Under the pieces are notes generated by a model. That model saw only the letters and a program-made list of their open reading frames with translations. It did no database searches and was not told the DNA's origin. A DNA stretch of 64,000 bases, from assembly GCF_047495875.1 (NCBI RefSeq), contig NC_092497.1, positions 57,218,977 through 57,282,976 of the forward strand, written 5' to 3'. The position numbers were made by a program, and so were the translations under genes. This stretch comes from Pithys albifrons albifrons. Its lineage: Eukaryota > Chordata > Aves > Passeriformes > Thamnophilidae. This document shows, piece by piece, positions 24,201 to 33,371 of this stretch (position 1 is the stretch's first letter; each line of letters starts with the position of its first letter).

Positions 24201-25934
24201 GAAATTATCTGTGGCAAAAATAAATTGTGCTCAAAGCAAAGAGCTCAAAGCCCAGAATCAATTTATCTGTCTAAAATACTTAATTGAGACATATGATATT
24301 GACCTTTATGATTTAATATTTATTACAGTTGCTTGCAGTAACAATAGTTCTGTGTTATGGAAGTATGAGCAAGAGGACTGCGTGACTCAAAAGGTTTTTG
24401 CACAAATTCAAACAATACTTTCTCAAATATCTATTAAATGATTGTCTGCATGGCTCAGCAATGGATAATGAAAAATACGTTTACCACAATTCAACAGATA
24501 AGGACCTTAATTTTATTCCTGTACACAAAAAAACCCAAGTACTTTATCATGAGATTGCACCCACAGACCAAACAAGTCATTTTATAGAAAAACTTTCATG
24601 TCAAAGGTCTAAAATTAGTTGCTTCAGCATCTACTTAATGTCCAAATGCTTCAAGTCCTTGCTGAATTGGGACCTAAAGCAGAGGTGTGTAGATTTAAAG
24701 AAAGGATTTAAATCTAAAAAAAATTAAATTAAAAAGGATTTAAATCTAAAAGAAGCCCTGCAGTTTTATTTCCCACAGAAAGCTATAATACCTGAGTTTT
24801 TAATGAAAAAACACAATATTCAGAATACTTTGTTTTCCATCAGGAAGTCATTAAAGTAGATATCCAGTCATGCAAGATGAGAAATAATTTTTCAACTCAC
24901 TGAAGTCAGTCTTACAGGAAGTCCAGTACTTTCCAGGATCTGGTAGGGTTTTTTTGGATTTTTGTTTATTTTTCTGCACTTCACACTAGGAGATTACAGC
25001 ATAAGTCACAAAATAAAGTTTAAAAGTTAATTTAATTTTCTATATTAGGAAATTTCATAAAGAACACTGTAAGTCTAGTCTCACATTTCTGAAGGAGGCG
25101 AAAATTAAACACCACATTTGAGTGTATTCATTTTCATTGCCTTTATGAAGCAATATGAAAACACCACTCCAAGTAATGAAAACAATATGAGCAAACTGAG
25201 GAGAATTCTGTTGAATTATATAGACAGACATTAAATATGAACTCTAAGGTAGATTGCCTTATGTCAACCATAAAAAAACATAGGAGATTTGATAGATTCT
25301 ACTCAAATTAATGACTTTGATACAAAGGCATTCACAAAAAGCTGAGATTTTAAAACATTTTCCCTAATTTTGCAGGGAAAACTTTCAAAACCCAGAAAGG
25401 AAAATTTAAATAATGTCCTCGTAGTAGGCCTCAAGTTTGGTCTCCTTCACAATTTCCTTTCACAGAGTTCATAATATAACTCTTCAGTGGTTTTCTCTTT
25501 TTTTCTTTCCCCCAAGTACTTTGATTCCTTTTATCACTACCTGTAAGCCCGATGTTCTGCACTTAGAAAAAGAAGTGGATTTGTAGGGCTCTAACACTCT
25601 CATAAAATAGGACCTTCTAATTCAGGGAACACTGACATGCTGGGGTCTATTCTGAGCTCCTCCAAATTCTTGCCTATACTTCCCCTATGCAAAGATTACT
25701 TTGAGGATCTAAATTAATATACAACAATTGAAGAACTTGCATATGAGCAGCTAGCATGGGAAACACTTCTAGAGAAGGATCTAGCCCCTATAAAGGGAGA
25801 CTGTGAAACTGCACCCTTCTGTGTGTCACACACAAGAAAAAGTGGGGGGCAGGCCTTTGCTCCTGCCTTGGCAGCAGATTTGTACATCAGATTGTCATTC
25901 CACAAAAGCACCACAGAACGCCTTTGCTCAGGGT
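20511..25934. other. Unassigned AT-rich non-coding DNA
   Basis: Apart from the (TG)n run (21211-21259), an A-rich stretch at about 24144-24190 and a small direct duplication of an AAAGGATTTAAATCTAAAA segment (about 24701-24751), I recognise no gene or transposon. Open frames are short and lack domains. Confidence 0.4.
21211..21259. repeat. (TG)n dinucleotide microsatellite
   Basis: About 24 uninterrupted TG units follow a T11 run. Such a long pure run is likely to be length-polymorphic and can adopt Z-DNA. Confidence 0.97.
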
Positions 25935-26460
25935 AAGGTCTGAAATCCTTAGGCCAGGTACAGGGGGAGCCCCTTATACCGAGCTGGGTTGTGGACTGAT
26001 GGTCAGAAGAACTCAGGCACAGCAGTAATCAGAAGGCTTGATCAGAAGGCACACAACTTGAGAGTTTATTCAAGATAGGTTAACAGACAGCTCTTCACAG
26101 CACAAAATAGAAGTTAGTTCCTATTACAACAGTAGATCTACATCTGACTCTTTCTCACATAGTAATAACCACGCCTTTTAAGCATTCTCACATCCAGCAT
26201 GCTACTGCATAATTGTTTAACCAATTCACCTTGCATACACCACAGCCTCTCATTGGTCTCTTAGCCACTACACACACTCCAGGTAGCTCTGTTCTCTTTA
26301 AGGTAGAACTCCAAACAGCTTTCCTTGAGGGATACACTTACACTCACCCCTACAGCCAGGCCTTTGCAACCACAGTGTTTAGTTTCATTGGCCAGACCAG
26401 TAATACGAGGGAAGTCTGGCACAAAGTTAGATGAGTGCTTGGTATGACAAAGAGCTCTCT
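25935..26460 (-). mobile_element. Probable solo LTR (family not assigned)
   Basis: On the minus strand the region has a promoter-like GCTTAAAAGGCG TATA-type box (about 26175). An AATAAA signal (26065-26070) follows about 110 bp downstream, and then a GT-rich, C-rich downstream region ending near CGGTATAAGGGGCTCCCCC. This order is that of a retroviral U3-R-U5. No gag or pol sequence adjoins it. I could not define the terminal TG/CA or a target duplication, so the boundaries are approximate and the family is open. Confidence 0.5.
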
Positions 26461-27272
26461 AAGGAAATGCTGGTGTGACTCTGCAAATCAGCTGGAGCCA
26501 GTAAGTCAACATTTCTGTTCACAGGGCTTAATATTTCCTGTCATGAAAGAATGAAAGTATCTTTGTGACACATTAATCACTAATTGCTTGCTACATCCTA
26601 TATCCCCCCAAAAAGGCAAATTTTCACCTTTCGAAGAAAAAGGACAGGGCAACTAAGACCAAACCAAAAGTCTACTGATGTGCTTCAATTTGAGAAATGT
26701 TAATAGGCTTTCAAAGGAAATTCAGTTCCATCTTCCATTTCATATGAATATGGAAAATGCTTAATCTCGATAACACACCTAGCCTTTGTAGAAATAATAA
26801 AACACCCATCACAGATCCAATTTCACAGATTCATTTTCATAAACAAGCTGGTAGATCTACTTATAAAACAAGGTACTCTTTAATGTGAAGGTGGTAGAAT
26901 TATGTCTTACCATATATATTTTTATATTCTGGAGAAGCTTTAAGACAGCCACATTTAATAAGGGAATGTTTCAATGCAACTCCCCTTAAAACCATTACAG
27001 ACCTGTGTCCTGATCTTCCACCTGACCTCTTTACATGAGTCTCTCAAAGGAATCCTGCACAAACACATTCAGCAGGAGATGCTGAGCAACGTTCCCACAC
27101 AGTGGGCATGGGATACAGCTCATTGGAAGAAATGCCCAAGCTTCAGCTTGCTATTTTATGTCATGAATTCCACCTGAAAACACCATCTCATTTGAGTAGG
27201 CTGGAGCTCTGCAGGCTTCCAGCCACAATCAGTGCATTTCTTGTGTTCTTCATTCCTGGGAACTTCCCAGCA
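26461..27272. other. Unassigned non-coding DNA upstream of the minisatellite
   Basis: I see no gene or repeat in this stretch. It is relatively AT-rich compared with the GC-rich block that begins at 27273. Confidence 0.5.
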
Positions 27273-27787
27273 CAGGATCCCTGGTTGTGGATACTGAGAT
27301 CCACCCTGGCTGTGGATCAGCACAGGATTCCTGGCTGTGGATCCTGGGATCCACCCTGGCTGTGGATCGGCATAGGATCCCTGGCTATGGATTGGCACAG
27401 GACCTCTGGCTGTGGATCCTGGGATCCACTATGGCTGTGGATGAGCACAGGACTCCTGGCTGTGGATCCTGGGATCCACTCTGGCTGTGGATGGGCACAG
27501 GACCCATGGCTGTGGATCCTGGGACCCACTCTGGGTGTGGATGGGCACAGGATCCCTGGCTGTGGATCCTGGGATCCACTCTGCCTGTGGATGGGCACAG
27601 GATCCCTGGCTGTGGATCCTGGGATCCACCCTGGCCGTGGATTGGTACAGGATCCCTGGCTATGGATTGGCACAGGACTCCTGGCTGGGGATCCTGGGAT
27701 CCATCCTACAGGACCCCTGGATGTGGACGTGGGATCCAGCCTGGCTGTGGATCGGCACAGGACTCCTTGCTGTGGATCCTGGGATAC
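27273..27787. repeat. 50-bp minisatellite (about 10 copies) next to the CpG island
   Basis: Units beginning CAGGA(C/T)(T/C)CCTGGCTGTGG start at 27273, 27323, 27373, 27398, 27448, 27498, 27548, 27598, 27648, 27673, 27709 and 27758. Most are exactly 50 bp. Two are half-units of 25 bp (27373, 27648), one is 36 bp and one is 49 bp. Each 50-bp unit is itself two related 25-bp halves sharing CTGGCTGTGGAT. The unit lacks stop codons, and because 50 is not a multiple of three, each forward frame cycles through all three phases. All three therefore stay open and produce long but meaningless frames. Confidence 0.97.
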
Positions 27788-27994
27788 GTCCCGGCGTCCT
27801 TGGGTCGCTCCCGCCGGGCACGGAGGGGTCTGCACCGCCTTCCCCTCACTTTGCCCTCCGCCCGCGGCTCCGCGTCTCTCCTCCTGCTGCTCGGAGGGGC
27901 TTCACCGCCGCCCCGGCACCGCCGGTGCAGGGCCCGGCACGGCGAGGCTTGTTCGCTGCGCGCCGAACTCGCCCCGCTCGGGCGGGTCCTGAGA

Positions 27995-28335
27995 TCTTCT
28001 CCCCTCCGCTCCCGACCCCTCTCCCCGGCTGTCCCGACCCCTTTCCCTCCTTCTGCCCTCCGCTCCCGAACCCTTTCCCCGCCTCTCCCGACCCTCTCCT
28101 CTCCGCTCCCGAGTCTCTCCCGTCGCTCCCGACCCTTCCCCCCCCTCTCGACCTTCTCTCACCCTCTCCCGACCCCTCTCCCCTCCGCTCCCGACCCCTT
28201 TTTCCGCCGATCCCGACTCTCTCCCTCCTCTCCCGACCCCTCTCCCTTCCGTTCCCGACCCCTTTCCTCTCCGCTTCCGATCCCTTTCCCCTCCGCTGCC
28301 GACTCTTCTCTCTTCCTCTCCCGACCCTCTCCCCG
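27995..28335. repeat. CCCGA-rich pyrimidine tandem array within the CpG island
   Basis: A degenerate tandem array of about 20 bp per unit repeats CGCTCCCGACCCCTCTCC-like text, with about a dozen CCCGA cores. The plus strand is almost purely C/T apart from the recurring CGA, so every unit carries a CpG. The minus strand is G-rich with many GGGTCGGGAG and GGGG blocks. Confidence 0.9.
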
Positions 28336-28420
28336 AGCCCCGGAGGGCGCGGCGCGCACAGCGCCCCCCAGCGGCGCGGCCGGGCCCGCACGCGGCCGAC
28401 GTGAGCGGCGCCGCGTCCCC

Positions 28421-28485
28421 GCGGGGCGGGGCGGGGGCGGGGCGGGGCGGGGGCGGGGCGGGGCGGGGGCGGGGCGAGGCGGGGC
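28421..28485 (+). repeat. 16-bp GGGGCGGGGCGGGGGC array (GC boxes, G-quadruplex potential)
   Basis: Three perfect head-to-tail copies of a 16-bp unit, plus a partial one, give more than ten runs of four or five G separated by single C. Each unit contains overlapping Sp1/KLF GC boxes. The G-runs with one-base loops fit the strongest class of predicted G-quadruplex on the plus strand. Confidence 0.95.
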
Positions 28486-28617
28486 AGGAAGGGGTCGCGG
28501 CCACGGTCCCCGTGTCGCTGTCGGTACCGCTGTCGCTGTCGTGCTGCTGTCGCTGTCGCCGCCGGCAGCGCTGGGACAGCTCGGCCGGGAGTCGGCGGCG
28601 CGGCTCGGCTCCCTCCG
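28486..28617 (+). other. Probable non-coding first exon (5' UTR) ending at a splice donor
   Basis: The GC-rich segment directly downstream of the GC-box array contains a small CTGTCG repeat (about 28515-28560) and no ATG. It ends at CCCTCCG|GTGAGT with the donor at 28618, a near-perfect vertebrate 5' splice site. CpG-island genes often begin with such an untranslated exon. The start site is not determined. A possible acceptor (TTTTTTTGCTGCAG, ending at about 29854) exists downstream, but the following sequence does not look coding. This is an inference from signals only. Confidence 0.45.
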
Positions 28618-29090
28618 GTGAGTTCGCACCGCGCCGCGGTGCGGGCGCTGCGGGAAGGGCGCGGGGGCAGTTCCGAGTCCCCGCGGCGGTGCCGGCGCTG
28701 CCCGGGCACCACGTGCGGCTCCCGCGGGAGCCCCGGGCTGCTTCCCGGGCTGCTTCCCGGGCACCGCCACGGCCGTGCGGCTGCCGGGGCCGGGGCTGGG
28801 CTGCGGCGCTCTGGGAGCTCCATCCTGCCCGTCCCGTCCTTCCCGGCCCTCCCATCCCATTCCCTCCCATCCCATCCCATTCCCTCCCGGCCCTCCCATC
28901 CCGACCCGGCGGAGCCCCCGCTCGGCCCGCCCGGGGCTTTGTGTCCCGAGCGAGGCGCAGCCTCTCCCGCCGCCCTGCCCAAGTTTCCCGCGGAGCTACG
29001 CCGGGTCCGGCTGGAAGCGCATCCCGGGAAGCTGGATGGGCTGTCATTCCCCCACCTTTGTCTGTCCATCCCTGGGTCAAGTGTTGACAT

Positions 29091-32000
29091 TCTGTGAGTT
29101 TCCACTTCCAGCTGTGCCGAGTCGCTCCGGTGCGTACCCAGCAATGCCTGGGAGTGGCCTTTTTTTGTGTTTGTTTGGGGTTCTTTCTCACGCCGTCGCT
29201 CCTCATTCTTTTCCTCTAAAACTCGTCCTCTGCATTAGTTTCAAAAGATACACGTTTCGCGTATCGTTCCTTTATTATCGTTTCTTATTTGGCTTGCACT
29301 CGTGTTTGACCGTGCCTGGTAAGTACCCGCTTGTCCGAGCGTGGATGTGCCGTGGGAATTGGTGTTTCCCAAAGGGATGTCCCAAAGCCCTTCTGGAGCC
29401 ACGGGCGGTTCTCGGGATGGCTCCTGAACACAAACACGGAGCTGCAGCATTGACAGGTTGGTGGCTTTTAGCATGGGCTGTTTTCTGGCTGCTTGCACAT
29501 GAGTGTTCTTACAGTTTAGAGTGGAAAAGAAAAAAAATCACTGGGATTAATTAGAGTTTTTAAGCTACTTGTTAAAGTGTTTGGCATGGAAATGGAAGTC
29601 TTCTTACAAGACGACAGGCATTTTTAATAGCTGAAGTCTTTTTTTGAGATGTTACTTGATATGAATAAGGCCTTTTGTTTCCTTTTTGATTTGGAGTATT
29701 CCTTCTCTGTTTCTCTTCTTCACGTTAAAAACATCAGTAATAAATCTAGCTTCCAGAAATTTACAGTTCAATCCCAAAATTTGAAGTGAACGTAATTTTT
29801 TTAATGACTTGTGTGTTGAGACTCCTGTTTATATTTCTGGTTTTTTTGCTGCAGATCCGAAATCACGAGTCTGCCTTGTACTGTAGATCTGAAATCAGGA
29901 GCTACTTTTTAGAAATAACTTTACTGGAAGATTGATACATGTTTGCCAACTTAGTGCATGCAGAAAAAGTGGAAAAGGGCTTGAATTTACTCCTATGTAC
30001 TCAGCTAGTTGTTTGGTGTGGTGATCCCACCTTTGCTACAGGTGAAAATAGAAGATGTAGGAGGTAAGAAGAGACATCAAGCAGCCAAAAGCAGATACAG
30101 AACACATAGCACTTCCTTTGACAAATGGAGACAAGTGTGTATGCAGGCAGGCTCCAAGTAGTATCAGGGATCTGATCCAAAATACAAATCCACCATTTTG
30201 TTGCTTTATCTGCTTCATTGTCAAGTGAGAGAACCTCAGGGCTGCTGCGTGTCAAATCAACCGAGGTACGATGGAATTTGCTGTTGTGGAAGTTATTTCC
30301 CTGCATGTGGCCAATACCACAAAATGTTCAGTTACAGAGGATGTTTCTTCTTGATTCCCTACATGTGAATCTGAGGGAACTGTGGTGTAAAATGCACACG
30401 TATTGAAGACAAACTTATTCTTAGGATATTGCTTGGATTTTACGTGTAGTCGTGGCTCAAAGGGAGCCAAGAGGTTGTGATTTGTTCTGAAGTTCTCATT
30501 TTGCAGATTGACAGAAGTATCCATGTTACATACTCAAAAATGCTGGTGTGTATGATGAAATGAAGATTACTTAAAAGGAATTTTATAACAAGCCAGCTTT
30601 CCATTTAATGCTTAATTGGTTCTGACTGTTGCTTGTGATATTAGAGATGAATAAATCTCCTGGGATGCTTATAATAGTACTATCCAAAATTACAGCTATA
30701 AACAAATATTTGAAAAATATCACAAATGAAGCCAAACAAGCTGGTTTATACTTTAAAATAATTTATAACAATTAAGATTAAATACTTTATGGAGTAGGTT
30801 ATACCATGTCTGCCGGACTCTGTGTGGTGCTGGTCACCTGTACCATATTTAATTGTCTTGTGTCTTGAGAACAGTATCTGGTGCCAGCTGGTCTGAGCAA
30901 ACTGTTGCCAGAATAGTTTACCAGTCTGGTCTAAAGTGACAGTGTGTATAGTCAAAGCATTGTGAATAATGTTTGAAAAGATCTTCACTTAAGGCATCGT
31001 AGCTCAGTCTAATGCTAAAGTGGCAGAAAGAAACATTGGGCATTCTCTAATTGGTGCCTGTAAGTCTGTTTTCGTCTTGCTACGTGATCCATCTTTGGAT
31101 CAATCAAATAAATACAGGATGGTTTTTTTCAAGGCACATCTAAGTATTTTCTGACTTCATAAAACTAATTTGGAAGGAGGTGCAACCATTGAGACATGGA
31201 ATATTTGTAGGATAGTGCATGGTAGCTTTCTTTCCTCTCTACTTGATACTGCTCTTTTTTTGTTTGTCCTTTATTCCTCGCCTTTTTATCCCCCTTTTTT
31301 CCTCTCCCTTTTTCTCCTTTCCCCCCTTCTCTCATTTTTCTCTCCCCCCACCTTCTGCTCCCTCTTTTTCGCTTTCTGCTTTTCTCTCTTCCCCTTCCTC
31401 TCTTTTTTGCCTCTTCTCCCTGCTTTTTCACCTTTCCCACCTCTTTTTCTCTTTTTTGTTTCTTTTCCTGCTTTGTAAGGCAGTCAGAACATATAAAATA
31501 GAAATGCATCGGGTTACTGAAAGACAGGGAGGATTTATAACATACTCCTTAATGAATAAGCCCTTTCATTTCTCTGTGATAAGTGAAGGACTCTTTTTAA
31601 TGTTATGTCAACCTTACCTGTACTCAACTTCATTTTCTTCCAACTGGCCAAGGTAAGGAGGACAGGGAATTACTTTTATACTCCTTAGGGGTGTTGAAGC
31701 AACTAAAACCATTTTGAAATAATGTTTCAACCTGTTCTTGTAGAAAGATGTAAAAGTTTTACTTGAAAAATATTTTAGTTCAATATATGTTAATTTTTAT
31801 AGGTTACTTTATAATTTGAGTCCAAAAATATTTCAGTGAGATTTTGTAGATTTACTTTTAAAAGTGTGAAGTGCTTTGTATGTTAAGGTTATGGTAGAAT
31901 TCTGGAAGCACAGACTAAAATCAAGTAAGATTTTGAGGTATAACTTGGGACCATGTGAGCAAAGAATAAGTACTGACAAAAGCAGTGTAGTGTGAATGGG

Positions 32001-33090
32001 TAGCAAAACTGATGGTTAGTGCTGTTTTTTGAAACTTGCTGTTTTTAAAGTATACATCTGAAATGTTTGTTTATTGTTGTTGAGAAACATAAGTTGCATG
32101 GAGACTCTTTCATCTCCATGTGAGAATGTGAATGGAATTTAATGTAGCCTCTGAGAGGATACATGTAGATTGCACGTGAAGAGATGCCAAAAGAAAGCAG
32201 CTTTTCTGATTTATTTAATAGGCTGAGGTCAGACAGCGTGTTTCTAAGGAAGACACTTAACGGTCATTAGTTGGAAGAGCTGTGTTGTAACAGCACTCCA
32301 AGCCCTGTGAGCACTTACCCTGCTTTTTACAATAAGGGATTTTCCTGTTTTCCCTCTACCCATCAACGTATTTTATTGTTGTTAACGAAAATATTCAGAG
32401 GAACCCATCATTTTATGCAAAAAAGGTGTATTTTACTGAAACTGAAAGGCAATAAGTGATAATCTAGGCTGTTCCTGCTTCAGTGATGAATTTCCTGCAT
32501 TTTGTGCAACAGATGCCACTTGGCAAATGCTCTGGTTTAAGATACCAAGGCTCTGCAACAGCCAGACAGGGTACATAATCAGATGAAATGGAAGAGTTTT
32601 AAAGTATAGCAGCTCACATGGATCACTGGATAGACAGAAACATTGCTTCTGTTTTGAACAAAATAATTTTCATTAACTTGTATTTGTCATCTCAAGATTT
32701 CTCTCATTCTCGTGATTTTGCAGTCCTACATGTAAGAGGAAGGGTATCTCATCAGTGTGATTACTTGCAGTGACAAGGGGAGGAAGGGATGCTGGCTATC
32801 AGGTTCCCACCATGTTTTTTGGGTCATTCTGGACTGGTAACGATGTTCCATGATCTTTGCTGCATTTATCTTCCCTTTTGACAGAGAGTGCCGAAGGTGA
32901 TGTTGAGTCATATCACATTATCTGATCTGTGTATGTGATATGGTCTCATACTCAGCCACTGCCTGCCAGCTCCATTCTGTTACCAGTATTCTTTCTTTTG
33001 GATTTTATGATTCCACTTGATCTCCTTAGTGCTGTGCTAGTGTTTTACTCTGTGCTGTTGTGCTTCCATAGTCCTAGTGTACAAATACAA
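29091..33090. other. Unassigned DNA, presumed first intron of the CpG-island gene
   Basis: The sequence becomes AT-rich again. I see no coding exon or transposon. It contains a small imperfect direct duplication of AGATC(C/T)GAAATCA(C/G)GAG (about 29853-29902) and a 240-bp pyrimidine tract (31235-31480). Confidence 0.4.
31235..31480. repeat. Pyrimidine-rich (CT) low-complexity tract
   Basis: About 240 bp are almost entirely C and T on the plus strand with no fixed period. The complementary strand reads as a Lys/Arg/Glu-rich frame, which is a composition artefact. Confidence 0.85.
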
Positions 33091-33371
33091 TCACAGAATC
33101 ACGGAATGGATTGGGCTGGAAAAGACCTCAAAGATCATCAAGTCCAACCCTTGGTCCAACTCCAGTTCCTTTACCAGATCATGGCATTCAGTGCCACGGC
33201 CAATCTCAGGTTAAAAACCTCCAGGGGTGGGGAATCCACCCCCTCTCTGGGCAGCCCATTCCAATCCCTGAGCACTCTCTCTGGAAAGAATTTTTTTCTG
33301 CTCTCCAACTTCAATTTCCCCTGGCAGAGCTTGAGCCCGTGCCCCCTTGTCCTATTGCTGAGTGCCTGGGA
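33091..33371 (-). mobile_element. CR1 3' end
   Basis: The plus-strand left end reads TCACAGAATCACGGAATGG. The subfamily signature follows: GGAAAAGACCTCAAAGATC, TTGGTCCAACTCCAG, TACCAGATCATGGC, GGGCAGCCCATTCCAA and CTGGCAGAGCTTGAGC. The copy is 5'-truncated after the CTATTGCTGAGTGCCTGGG block. It belongs to the same group as the copies at 37.3, 40.1, 46.0, 46.7, 48.4, 52.3 and 57.2 kb. Confidence 0.95.

Larger units (their letters stand above)
27790..29090 (+). promoter_or_regulatory. CpG-island promoter
   Basis: Base composition changes abruptly to high GC with dense CpG from about 27790, then fades after about 29050. The core contains multiple GGGGCGGGG Sp1-type GC boxes (28421-28485) and no TATA box, as expected of a vertebrate CpG-island promoter. 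A strong consensus splice donor (GTGAGT at 28618) closes a GC-rich, ATG-free stretch downstream of the GC boxes, which suggests transcription to the right. A further donor-like GTAAGTA lies at 29319. Divergent leftward transcription is possible but I see no specific support for it. The gene cannot be named because no coding exon is visible. Confidence 0.75.

Noticed and set aside
27102..28621. Long plus-strand open frames of 296, 444 and 305 codons across the minisatellite and CpG island
   Set aside because: The 50-bp unit has no stops and shifts phase each copy, so all three frames stay open, and the GC-rich island is stop-poor. There is no domain and no sensible start.
27846..29206. Arg/Gly/Pro-rich minus-strand open frames of 246-434 codons over the CpG island
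   Set aside because: These are composition artefacts of GC-rich tandem repeats. They overlap in several frames and have no domains.
31165..31509. Lys/Arg/Glu-rich minus-strand frame
   Set aside because: It is the complement of a pyrimidine-rich low-complexity tract.
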